NCBI RefSeq assembly: GCF_021390395.1
Contig: NZ_JAJUWT010000008.1
Span: forward strand, 283,726-347,725
DNA: 64,000 nucleotides
Source of the DNA: Saccharothrix sp. S26
Lineage (GTDB): Bacteria > Actinomycetota > Actinomycetes > Mycobacteriales > Pseudonocardiaceae
Direction of reading: 5' to 3'
The number at the start of each line of letters is the position of its first letter. Within the stretch, counting starts at the first letter, position 1. Positions 30,875 to 40,500 of this stretch are shown here, piece after piece. The notes beneath the pieces were generated by a model. The model worked only from the letters and a program-made list of their open reading frames with translations. It was not told where the DNA came from and ran no database searches. A program made the translations under genes and the position numbers.

Positions 30875-31363
30875 TCAGGCAGCGGCGGCGGTGCAGGTGG
30901 GTGCTGCGGCTGGGGCTGCCATCGCCGTGGTCGTCACGGGCGGGCCGGCGTTGGCCGGGCGGGTGCCGGAGCAGTAGTGGGACGACACCTCGCCGTCGGT
31001 GGAGTCGCCGAACGCGAACACCAGGTACGACTGGCCGACGTAGAGCGAGAGCCCGCACATCGACCCGGCGTAGTGGGTCGTTACGGTCACGGTCGCCGGC
31101 ACGTCGCCCTTGTACTCCTGGTCGACCTGCACGGTGTACGCGCGCAGGTCGTCCCAGACGTAGTTGGGCTTGCCGCGCTCCAGGACGGTGGACGCGGACA
31201 CGTGGCCGCTGAACACGTGATCGGCCCGTGCGTAGCGCTGTGGTTCGGTGTCATAGGGCAGACAGCTGCACGCACTGGCAGTACCGGTGAGCACGGCGGC
31301 GGACAGGACGGCCGTCAGCGCCACGGCACCGGTGGCGTGAGCGAGAAAACGCAAGCGCGCCAA
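30875..31363 (-). CDS. Secreted TIMP/NTR-like protein, copy A
   Basis: A 162-residue exported protein. The signal peptide (LAHATGAVALTAVLSAAVLT) ends at ASA, so cleavage would leave CSCLPYDTEPQRYARADHVF as the mature N terminus. A free N-terminal Cys in a C-x-C start followed by A-D-x-V-F-x-G is the hallmark of the NTR fold of TIMPs, where Cys1 chelates the protease zinc. The beta-barrel pattern continues (YTVQVDQEYKGDVPATV; CGLSLYVGQSYLVFA), with further cysteines able to pair. The C-terminal tail is alanine/proline/threonine-rich. Whether this bacterial relative inhibits proteases is unknown. A near-identical copy lies at 53169. Start: ATG behind GGGGAGCTTTC. Confidence 0.8.
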   Translation of the reverse strand: MARLRFLAHATGAVALTAVLSAAVLTGTASACSCLPYDTEPQRYARADHVFSGHVSASTVLERGKPNYVWDDLRAYTVQVDQEYKGDVPATVTVTTHYAGSMCGLSLYVGQSYLVFAFGDSTDGEVSSHYCSGTRPANAGPPVTTTAMAAPAAAPTCTAAAA

Positions 31364-31618
31364 TGAAAGCTCCCCTGGTCGGGTGAACGGCGGCGGTGCT
31401 CTTCCAGGGTATCGGCCGACGCTCCGGCAGCCATTCGCCCAGTTGGCACTTCGCCGAGTCGGGTGCCGCGCATCGGCGCCACCACCAACCTGTACCGCTC
31501 GACAGCGTTGTCGCTGGTAGCGCGAGTGTCAGCGTGTTGAGAGCATGCCTGGGTGATGGTGCCCCTAGTGTCCTCCGCCGGAAATCCGCCTACAAAATCG
31601 GGCGATTGACTCCTGTCG

Positions 31619-31658
31619 GGTGTCAATAGTCGGCCAGAGGGCCTGACCTGCGGTTAGG
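31619..31658. repeat. Relic of the left end of the rve-type insertion sequence
   Basis: GTGTCAATAGTCGGCCAGAG and the following CTGACCTGCGGTTAGG match the left end of copy 2 (45529 on). It is cut by the IS5-type element that starts at 31661. Confidence 0.6.
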
Positions 31659-31660
31659 CG

Positions 31661-32585
31661 GTGTCCTGTAAGCCGGTGATCAGGGCGTCTGGTAGGTCTG
31701 GTGCATGGTGGGCCGTGGTGAACTGACCGATCGGGCGTGGGCGGCGATCGAGCCGCTGTTACCGGTGTCCGGGCGTGGCCGCAGGTGGCGCGATCACCGT
31801 CAGGTGATCAACGCGATCCTGTGGAAGCTGCGTACCGGCGCACCATGGCGCGACCTGCCCGAACGCTACGGGCCCTGGAAGACCGCCCACGAACGGCTGC
31901 GGACCTGGACCGCGGACGGCACCTGGCAGCGCATCCTCGATCGGGTGATCGTCAAGGACGACTCCGTCGGCGAGCTGGAGTGGATCGTCAGCGTCGACTC
32001 CAGTGTCGTCCGGGCCCACCAGCACGCCGCCGGGGCCCGGAAAAAGGGGGATGCGCCGCCCGGGTCGGGGCCCTCGCCGTCGACGGGGAAGGCCTCGGCC
32101 GGTCCCGGGGCGGACTGACCACCAAGATCCACCTCGCGGTCGACGGACGCGGCCTGCCGATGCGCATCCTGATCACACCCGGCCAGGCCGGGGACAACCC
32201 GCAACTGCTGCCGCTGCTGGACGGCATCCGCGTCGCCCGCGTCGGGCCGGGACACCCCCGCGTCCGACCCGACGCGGTCATCGCGGACAAGGCCTACTCG
32301 CACAAGTCGACCAGACAGGCACTACGAACCCGCCGCATCGCGTTCACCTGCCCGGAACGCACCGACCAGATCGCCCACCGCGCGGCCCTGGGCTCACGCG
32401 GCGGGCGGCCACCGGCCTTCGACACCGAACGCTACAAGCAGCGCAACGTGGTCGAACGCTGCTTCAACCGGCTCAAGCAGTTCCGCGGCCTGGCCACCCG
32501 CTACGCCAAACGCGCCGCCTACTACCAAGCCGAACTCACCATCGCCGCCATCATCCTCTGGCTGCGATAACGAATTACAGGACAC
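31661..32585 (+). mobile_element. IS5-family (IS427-like) insertion sequence
   Basis: Ends are GTGTCCTGTAA at 31661-31671 and its complement TTACAGGACAC at 32575-32585. It is 925 bp, normal for the group. It interrupts an older IS relic on the left and the end of an HTH-protein gene on the right. No target duplication can be read with confidence. Confidence 0.8.
31705..32570 (+). CDS. IS5-family transposase, two frames joined by probable -1 frameshifting
   Basis: The first frame (MVGRGELTDRAWAAIEPLLP) carries the DUF4096-like N terminus and the first catalytic Asp (VSVDSSVVRAHQHA). It reaches RKK, where GGAAAAAGGGGG allows a -1 slip. The second frame gives GRSRGGLTTKIHLAVDGRGL, the second Asp (VIADKAYSHKS) and the Glu region (VVERCFNRLKQFRGLATRYA), ending at TAA 32570. 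Programmed -1 frameshifting at such A-runs is established for this IS group, so the element may be active. Without the slip a 137-residue product results. Confidence 0.82.
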
Positions 32586-33300
32586 GACCTAGATAAACCA
32601 GCCCGGTCACGCCATCGTGCACAGTGACCTGCCAGAGTTCTGGCCTGCTGGAGTCCCGACGAGCCCCACTCGGGCAAAGACTGGCGGCTGTCGGGAACCG
32701 GAGCGCCACGATGCCGCGCGCCAGTTCCATCATGTGCGCTACTTCTTCGGCCGATCGTCGCTCAGGCTCGGCCGCGCGCTTTCTCCCGCGCGTTGCGCGC
32801 CAGCGCTTACCCAAGGCACGCAACGCGGACTTCACCCCGTCGTAGACGGCGTTTCCGATCACCCCCGAGACGGCTGCAAGAGAGATCCACTGAACGACGT
32901 CGTTGGGGGCGGCGGTCGGAACGGGCTCGGGTTCCGGTTCAGGACCGCGTGGCCGCCCTGGAGTCCTCTCGTGCGGCCACCGCCATCGGAGATCCTCGAG
33001 TACGAGGACCAGTTCATCGAGGCGTTCGCCCTGCTCGCAGGCATTGAGGTAGCACCGAAGCTGATCTCGATCAAACCGATGAAGAAGCCGACTGTCGCGT
33101 AGGAGCGAGTGGAGGCGAACCGGAGGTCGCGGATCGACATGTGGGCAGTCTGGCCTCCCAGTGCCACACCAACGGGCGATCTCGCGCAACGACCGTTCAC
33201 CTCGAAGATGCCTCAGGTAGGCGCTGAACTGCTGCATGTTCGTGATGTCCCAGAAGTCCGCCAGGTGCTGCGTCGTCCGGACGGTCTTCTCGTCTGCCAC
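32575..33300 (-). CDS. HTH protein with a C-terminal hydrophobic segment, 3' end cut by an IS5 element
   Basis: GTG 33300 follows AGGAGG. The N-terminal ~60 residues (QQFSAYLRHLRGERSLREIA) look like a helix-turn-helix of the kind opening many actinobacterial XRE-type accessory proteins. A proline/glutamate linker (PEPEPEPVPT) precedes a short hydrophobic segment WISLAAVSGVIGNAVYDGVK. A basic region (KRWRATRGRKRAAEPERR) and a beta-rich end (LWQVTVHDGVTGLVYLG) follow. The last codons and stop fall in the terminal repeat of the IS5-type element, so the native end is lost. The GNxxYDxxK pattern is typical of membrane-proximal parts of conflict-type proteins; no function can be assigned. Confidence 0.6.
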   Translation of the reverse strand: MADEKTVRTTQHLADFWDITNMQQFSAYLRHLRGERSLREIARWCGTGRPDCPHVDPRPPVRLHSLLRDSRLLHRFDRDQLRCYLNACEQGERLDELVLVLEDLRWRWPHERTPGRPRGPEPEPEPVPTAAPNDVVQWISLAAVSGVIGNAVYDGVKSALRALGKRWRATRGRKRAAEPERRSAEEVAHMMELARGIVALRFPTAASLCPSGARRDSSRPELWQVTVHDGVTGLVYLGRVL

Positions 33301-34031
33301 GAACCTCCTGATTCCAGCTGGGGCGAGGTGGGCCTGAGCACTACTGAGCTGCCATGCCCGTCGAGCGCGTCGCGTCTGCGGACGATTGACCGGTGATCAC
33401 TCCCCGCTACACTCCGTTAAGAACTCGCGACAGTTGAATACGCGATCTCACCCGTCGGTGACCCCTACCGGAGCCCGCGCGGCACCGCAGGGGTCAGCCA
33501 CCTACGGGTCCCAGGTTTCTCCCGTATCCCGGCGGCTTCCTCGTGGGGATCGCACAGCGGCGGGTCTGGGTGCCGTGCCGTGTTCACCGCCGTGCGCTGC
33601 TTGGCCTCGACGACCGCGGGCCTCGACCGTTTCGGCTGCTGTGCCCGGGTGCTCGGGTTCGGTGGTCGGCTACGTGGTCGGTGGGGTGGGGCTACCGCGC
33701 GCCCTGGTGCTGCTTGATGTGCCTCGGGCTCGGTTCCCAGGTTCCCGGGTCGGCGTGTGCCTGGTGCTCGGGTGCGCCTCGGCCACAGGGTTCGGGACAT
33801 CGTCGGATGATCCCCCCAATTCGCATGAGCGGGGATGGTAACAGCACGCGCCGTGACGAACGTTGGTGGTAGGCAACGGTATTCGGGTGAGACGCTGATC
33901 ATAGGCACACCTGGCGGTCATTGAGCCGTTCGGCCGCTGTGGCGGGGTTGGTTGAACCGTCATGATTCCTCCTCGGGTCGGGGGACTCAGCACAAATCGC
34001 GTGTTCAGCGCGAGCCGGGGGGCATCTTTCT
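33301..34031. other. Gene-free region upstream of the LamG/RHS operon
   Basis: About 730 bases. I find no protein family, tRNA or repeat; it presumably carries the promoters of the HTH gene and of the LamG-RHS operon. Open frames here are short and proline/arginine-rich on both strands. Confidence 0.4.
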
Positions 34032-37000
34032 ATGGGTTCGCGCGTGCACGCGCGGGGTTCGACCCTGCGCGCTTTCGCTCTGGCGCTGGTCGCCACGGTC
34101 GCTGCCGGTGTTGTGGTGGTGCCGCCTGGTGCGGTGGCTCAGCCGGAGATTACGGGTTCGGAGGTGCCGAAATCGGCACCGGACGAGGCGACGGCTGCTC
34201 GTTACGCGGCGCGGAGCGGGGAGTCGGTGGTGGTGGAGTCGGCGACCACGGAGACCGATGAGGTGCGGGCGAATCCGGACGGCTCGATGACGTTCACGCA
34301 GCACGTGCAGCCGGTGCGGGTGCGGCGTGGTGACGGGTGGGTGCCGGTCGACTTGACGTTGGAGCGCAGGGCGGACGGTTCGTTCGCGCCGAAGGCGTCG
34401 ACGGTGGAGGTGGCGTTCTCGCCGGGCGGTACGGCTGCCGAGGCTTATCCGTTGGCCAAGGTCGCGCAGGGTGGTCATGAGGTCGGTTTGCGGTGGGACG
34501 GCGAGTTGCCCGAGCCGGTGGTGGACGGGGCGACGCTGACCTACCCGAACGTGCTGCCGGACGTCGACTTGCGGGTCGAGGCGCACCTGGAGGGTTTCAG
34601 CGAGCTGTTGGTGATCAAGACGCCGGAGGCGGGGCGTAACCCGGCCCTGGACACGGTCACGTTCCCGACGCACGCGGAGGACGTGCGGGTGGAGCACGGT
34701 TCGGTCCCTGGGGCAGGCGACCTGGTGGTGAGGGACGGTGCGGGCAAGCCGGTGTTCGTCGGTGACGCGTCGCAGATGTGGGATTCCTCCGGTGACGGGC
34801 CGCGTGAGCATGTGGGTGAGTCGGTGCCGGGTGATCGGCAGACCGCGATGGAGGTCGAGGTCACGCCCGAGGCTTTGGCGATCACGCCGGACCAGGGATT
34901 CCTCGACGACCCGGGGACGACGTACCCCGTGGTGCTCGACCCCACGTACTACTGCGGGAACTGCGGCAAGGTGCACCACGCGGTGGTGCAGGACCACTGG
35001 CCGGATGCCAGGAACTTCGATGCCACGGGTGGGGCGCTGAGCGATCTGAAGGCCGGCTTCGTCAACCCCGTGGCTTTGGGCGACCATGCCACCAAGAACT
35101 CGGTGTCGCGGTCCTACCTGCAGATGAACACCGAGCCGTTGATCGGCAAGTACATCCACCGAGCGATCATGCGCGCGAAGGTGATCAACACGTACTCGTG
35201 CGCGCCTTCGGCGACCGAGCTCCGGTTGGCAGGTTGGATCGACGCCAACACGACGTGGAACAACCAGACGAGCTGGGGGCAGTACCAGTCGAGCACCAAC
35301 GTGCGCAACAACCCGGGCAATTGCCCGACCGACGGCAACGTGGGGTTCGAGGTGGGCAACGCCATCACCTCCGCGGCCGCAGGCTCGTGGTCCTGGACGA
35401 CGTTCGTGCTGAAGGCGGAGGACGAGAGCGCGCTCAACACGTCGTGGCGGCGGTTCGACCTGAACCCGTACCTGGAGGTCCAGTACAACAGCTACCCGAA
35501 CACCCCGACCGACTTGGGTATGGAGGGGTCGACGCCGGACCACGCGTTGCCGTGCCGCACGGGTGCCGATCGGCCGGTGGTGTCCACCAGGACTCCTCGA
35601 CTGCGTGCGCGGGTGAGCGATCCTGACAACAGCAACGTGTACGGCGAGTACCGGCTGCTCACCGGGGTGGGTTCAGGTGCCGTGTGGGATGGGCGGTTGT
35701 TCGGTGGCACGGAGGTCGGCTCGGGTGCCTACAGCGAGTGGACGGTGCCCGCGGATCTCACCGGGGAAGGCGGCTTGTACACGTGGCAGGTCGTGAGCCA
35801 TGACGGTCAGCTGACCAGTCCGTCATCGGCGGCCTGCGAGTTCGAAGTGGACACCACGCCGCCGAACGCGCCCGCGGTCTCGTCCGCCGACTACCCGGGT
35901 TCGGGCTTCAACCACGGCAGTGTGGGAAAGACCGGCACGTTCACGTTCACCCCCGTTCTCCCAGCGGACGGGAGGACGGACGTCCGCAAGTACGGGTGGT
36001 CGTTGAACAACGACACGGCCATGACGAACATCGTCGACGTCACCTCGGCCGACGGGTCGGTGACGGTGCCGATCACGCCGACGCTGGTCGGTACGAACGT
36101 GCTGCACGTACGTGCGTTCGACCGCGCGAACAACCCGTCGCCGCAGAACACGAGTTACACGTTCCACGTCGCCGGGAAGGCACTGCCCAAGGCGGTATGG
36201 GCGTTCGACGAGACGTCGGGCACGGTCGCGGCCGACAGCAGCGGAGGGAATCGTCCGCTCGCGTTGTCCGGTGCCGCGTCGTTCGCTGCGGGGTACGACG
36301 GCAACGCGTTGACGCTCAACGGTGGCTTCGCCGCGTCGGCCTCCACGGTGGTGGACACGTCGCGGGCGTTCTCGGTGTCCGCGTGGGCGAAGCTGAACAG
36401 CAAGGGTTCCTACGCCACGCTGGTCAGCCAGGACGGCAACCGAGCGAGCTCGTTCTACCTGCAGTACGCCGTCAACGCGGACCGCTGGGCGATCACCACG
36501 CCGAGCGACGACGCGGACGGACCGGCGTCGTACGCGAGGGTGACGTCGGCCGCTCCGCCTCAGGTCGGTGTGTGGACGCACCTGCTCGCGACCTACGAGC
36601 CGAACAGCAAGGCGTTGACGCTGTACGTCGATGGCAAGCCGGAGGGCACGACGACCGCGCAGCTGTGGAACCCGAGTGGCAGTCTCGTGGTCGGTCGGGC
36701 GAAGTCCGCGGGTGAGGCGTCGAACCACTTCCCGGGTGCGATCGACTCGGTGCGGGTGTGGGACCGGGTGGTGACGGCCGAGGACGCGGCGGAGGACGCG
36801 AACCGGGCGGTGCTGCGGGCCCGACTCGGGTTGGACGAGCGGACCGGGACCACCACGCGGGAGTCGGTGTCCGGTCAGCAGGCCACCATCTCCGGGGGTG
36901 CGACCTGGGCGGGCACGCCGGACGACCCGGACGACCCGGACCGGCCGCGCACCGGCGAGGACGAGTGGTTGCAGTTCGACACGTCCGGCTCGGGTCAGGT

Positions 37001-37511
37001 CACCGCTTCCCGGCCGGTGAACCTGCGCACGGACCGGTCGTACACGGTGTCGGCGTGGGTGCGGTTGGACAACGACCAGGCCGCGCGTGCGGCGGTCAGC
37101 CTGGGCGACGCGCAGTACTCGCCGTTCATGCTCCAGTACCGCCCGGAGAACCGGCAGTGGGCGTTCCTCATGACGCAGGGCCCGGCCACCTCGATGTGGT
37201 GGGTCGCCCTGTCGGACAACGCGATCGTCACGGGTCAGTGGGTGCACCTGACGGGCACGTATGACGCGGTGAGCGGTCGGATCGCGTTGTACGTCAACGG
37301 CGACAGGCAGACCGTCAACTTCTCCGGCACGACCGACGGCAGCGGCGTCACGGGGTGGAACGGCTCCGGTCCGCTGTGGCTCGGCCGTGGCCTTTGGGGC
37401 TCGCAGAAAGCGGACGTGTGGCAGGGCGCAGTGGACGACGCCCGCGTCTACTCCGGTGTTCTCACCAGCGAGCAGATCCGCACCGTGTACGAGTCCACCA
37501 GGCACTTCTGA
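34032..37511 (+). CDS. Secreted LamG-domain protein (DNRLRE-type) partner of the RHS gene
   Basis: A 1,159-residue exported protein. The signal peptide runs to about residue 36 (FALALVATVAAGVVVVPPGA). A beta-sandwich region (DGSMTFTQHVQPVRVRRGDG; YPNVLPDVDLRVEAHLEGFS) is followed by a DNRLRE-like domain (SVSRSYLQMNTEPLIGKYIH; TELRLAGWIDANTTWNNQTS). Fibronectin-like segments with DTTPPNAP follow. Two LamG/concanavalin-like lectin domains close the protein, at about 717-930 (VWAFDETSGTVAADSSGGNR) and 935-1155. Such proteins regularly precede RHS toxins in actinobacteria and probably help display or deliver them. The RHS gene starts 40 bases downstream. ATG 34032 has a G-rich site nine bases upstream. 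Confidence 0.88.
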   Translation: MGSRVHARGSTLRAFALALVATVAAGVVVVPPGAVAQPEITGSEVPKSAPDEATAARYAARSGESVVVESATTETDEVRANPDGSMTFTQHVQPVRVRRGDGWVPVDLTLERRADGSFAPKASTVEVAFSPGGTAAEAYPLAKVAQGGHEVGLRWDGELPEPVVDGATLTYPNVLPDVDLRVEAHLEGFSELLVIKTPEAGRNPALDTVTFPTHAEDVRVEHGSVPGAGDLVVRDGAGKPVFVGDASQMWDSSGDGPREHVGESVPGDRQTAMEVEVTPEALAITPDQGFLDDPGTTYPVVLDPTYYCGNCGKVHHAVVQDHWPDARNFDATGGALSDLKAGFVNPVALGDHATKNSVSRSYLQMNTEPLIGKYIHRAIMRAKVINTYSCAPSATELRLAGWIDANTTWNNQTSWGQYQSSTNVRNNPGNCPTDGNVGFEVGNAITSAAAGSWSWTTFVLKAEDESALNTSWRRFDLNPYLEVQYNSYPNTPTDLGMEGSTPDHALPCRTGADRPVVSTRTPRLRARVSDPDNSNVYGEYRLLTGVGSGAVWDGRLFGGTEVGSGAYSEWTVPADLTGEGGLYTWQVVSHDGQLTSPSSAACEFEVDTTPPNAPAVSSADYPGSGFNHGSVGKTGTFTFTPVLPADGRTDVRKYGWSLNNDTAMTNIVDVTSADGSVTVPITPTLVGTNVLHVRAFDRANNPSPQNTSYTFHVAGKALPKAVWAFDETSGTVAADSSGGNRPLALSGAASFAAGYDGNALTLNGGFAASASTVVDTSRAFSVSAWAKLNSKGSYATLVSQDGNRASSFYLQYAVNADRWAITTPSDDADGPASYARVTSAAPPQVGVWTHLLATYEPNSKALTLYVDGKPEGTTTAQLWNPSGSLVVGRAKSAGEASNHFPGAIDSVRVWDRVVTAEDAAEDANRAVLRARLGLDERTGTTTRESVSGQQATISGGATWAGTPDDPDDPDRPRTGEDEWLQFDTSGSGQVTASRPVNLRTDRSYTVSAWVRLDNDQAARAAVSLGDAQYSPFMLQYRPENRQWAFLMTQGPATSMWWVALSDNAIVTGQWVHLTGTYDAVSGRIALYVNGDRQTVNFSGTTDGSGVTGWNGSGPLWLGRGLWGSQKADVWQGAVDDARVYSGVLTSEQIRTVYESTRHF

Positions 37512-37550
37512 GCCACCGGTTCGATCCGAGACGTCACGAGAGGCCCTGTT

Positions 37551-40500
37551 GTGAGTGCTGCCGTGCGGAAGCTGGCCCGGAAGGCCGCCGCGTTCGGTGT
37601 CGTGCTGGTGTTGACCGCCTCGACCGGGCAGGCCGTGGCGATGGCCTCGACCCAGGCGTGGAGGGTGTCGCTGCAGTTGGAGCGATCGATCCCGACCAGG
37701 GCGGTGCCGGTCGAGGCGGTGCCGGAGGATCCGGCGAAGAACCACGTGGTGACCGCTCCGGCGCAGGCTTCCTGGCCCGCTGCCACGACTGCCGAGGTGG
37801 ACTTCGCGGCCGAGGGCGGCACGCCGGCACAGGCCGCGGCTCGCGCGACGGGCCGGCCCATCCGGGCCGTGGGCACACCGGTCGCGGTGGGGCTGCCCCA
37901 GGAGGCGAGCGCACGTCAGGTTGCGGCGGCCACGGTGCGGGTGCGGGTGCACGACCGCAAGCCCGAATCCAGCGGGGTGGTGTTCAGCCTTGCGGATGCC
38001 GGCGGGGTGAAGGACAAGCCGTTGGCGGTGACGTTCGACTACTCGTCGTTCGCGTCGGCGTTCGGTGGCGACTACGCCGCCCGGTTGCGGCTGGTCAGCC
38101 TGCCCGCGTGCGCGGCGACGACACCGGACAAGACCGAGTGCCAGGTGGCCACGCCCGTGGCGGGCGCCGCGAACAACACCGCGGCCGGAGTGTTGTCCGG
38201 CACGACGACGTTGACGTCCTCGGAGCCGGTGGTGTTCGCCGCGGTGGCCGCGTCGGCGAGCACGGCGGGTACGTATGGTGCGACGTCGTTGGCCCCGGCC
38301 GGGTCGTGGAGCGCGGGCGGCTCGTCGGGTGACTTCACCTACGGCCTGCCGATGCGGGTGCCACCGGCGATCGGTGGCGCGGCGCCGAAGTTGTCGTTGG
38401 GGTACTCGGCGCAGAGCCTGGACGGCAGGACGTCGTCGACGAACAACCAGGCGTCGTGGGCCGGTGACGGCTGGGACCTCGCGCCGGCCGGGTTCATCGA
38501 GCGCCAGTACAAGCCGTGCAGCCTCGACCTGGGCGGGAACAACGGGCAGACCAAGACCGGTGACCAGTGCTGGGCGACGCACAACGCGACGATCAGCCTG
38601 GTCGGCGTGTCGGGAAAGCTGATCAACATTCCGGGTACGGACCAGTGGCGGGCGGAGTCCGAGGACGGCGCGCGCATCGAGCGGCTGTTCGGTGCGGTCA
38701 ACGGTGACAACAACGGTGAGCACTGGAAGGTCACCACGACCGACGGCACCCAGTACTTCCTGGGGATGAACCGCCTGCCGGGCTGGACGGACGGCAAGCC
38801 GGAGACGCAGTCGGCGTGGACCGTGCCGGTGTACGGCAACCACGCCAACGAGGAGTGCCACGCCGCGACGTTCGACGCGTCGTGGTGCCAGCAGGCGTAC
38901 CGGTGGAACCTGGACTACTCGGTCGACCCGCACGGCGACGTGACGACCTACTACTACAACCGGGAGTTCAACCGCTACGGCCGCAACGGTGACGCCAACA
39001 AGGGCACGGACTACGTGCGCGGCGGGTGGCTGGACCGGGTCGAATACGGGTTGCGCAGCGACGACGTGTTCGCGCACCCCGGTGCCAAGGTGAGCTTCGA
39101 GGCCGCCGAGCGCTGCCTGCCCAAGGACGCGATCACGTGCGATCCGGCGCAGTTGAACGCCTCGACCGCCGGGCACTGGCCGGACGTGCCGTTCGACCAG
39201 GTGTGCGCGGTGGGTGAGTCGTGCACGCACCGGTTGACGCCGTCGTTCTTCACGCGCAAGCGTTTGACGAAGGTCGTGACGCGGGTCGCGAACGGCGCGT
39301 CCACGTTCCAAGACGTCGACTCGTGGTCGCTGGAGCACCAGTTCCTGGCCAACGGCGGTCTCTCTCCGGCGATGAACCTCCACTCGGTCACCCACACCGG
39401 CCTGGTGGGCGGCAGCGTGGCATTGCCGCCCACGGTGTTCGCGCACACCGCCATGGCCAACCGGGTCGACCCTCCGACCGGCGACAACTACTCGACGATC
39501 ACCCGCTTCCGGCTCACCGGGATCACCAACGAGGCGGGTGGCCACACCACCGTCAAGTACAGCGATCCCGATTGCGCGGTGGGCACGCGGATGCCTGTGT
39601 CGCCCGAGGCGAACACGTTGCGCTGCTACCCGTCGTGGTGGACGCCGGACGGTGCGATGGAGCCGCAGCTGCACTGGTTCCACAAGTACGTGGTCGACCG
39701 GGTCATCGACAACGACCGTACCGGTGCCTCGACCCCCGTGCAGACCGACTACGAGTACGACGGGAAGGCTGCGTGGCACTTCGACGAGGCCGAGTTCAGC
39801 GAACCGGTCCGCCGCACCTGGTCGCAGTGGCGTGGTTACGAAAAGGTCGCCACGATCAAGGGCAACCCGCAGGAGAAGCGGTCCAAGACGGAGGTCGTCT
39901 ACGGCCGCGGCATGCAGGGCGACCGGCAGCCCGGTGACACCAACGGCGACGGGTTGCCCGACGGCGTCCGCCCGGCCTCGATCACCGCTTCAGAAGGCCC
40001 TCCGATCCCGGACGTGCCGCGGCTGCGCGGGTTCGTCCGCGAGACCCGCCAGTACAACGACGGCGTGATGGTCGCGGCGTCGGTCAACGACCCGTACCTG
40101 CCCGAGACCCCGACCGCCACCGACGCGGCGGGCAACAAGGCGTTCGTCACCGGCACTGCCTCCGTCCGCGGCCGCACGCTGCTGGAGAACGGCTCCTGGC
40201 GGCGCACGAAGGTCAACAAGCTCGCCTTCACCGCCGAGGGCATCGTCGAGGTGACCGAGGACCTTGGCGATGAGGCCGTCACCGGTGACGAGACCTGCAC
40301 CCGCAACAGGTTCGCCCGCAACGAGGGCGCGTTGCTGCTCACCCTGGCCTCGCAGGTGGAGACCGTGGTGGGCACGTGCGAGGTCGAGGCGTCACCGGCC
40401 AACGTCCAGTCCCTGGTCCGGTCGTACTACGACGGCCAGGCACACGACGTTCCGCCGACTCGCGGGCTGATCACCAAGGTCGAGGTGCTCGACAAGTGGG

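Larger units (their letters stand above)
30835..31452. repeat. ~615-bp duplication, copy A (contains the TIMP-like gene)
   Basis: Nearly identical to 53132-53746 in the same orientation. Copy A has three extra bases near 30888 and a few substitutions. The unit includes the whole gene, its terminator hairpin and about 90 upstream bases, but no transposase or inverted ends. Confidence 0.9.

Noticed and set aside
35823..39779. 1,318-codon minus-strand open frame
   Set aside because: Shadow of the LamG and RHS genes; arginine/valine-rich without any domain.
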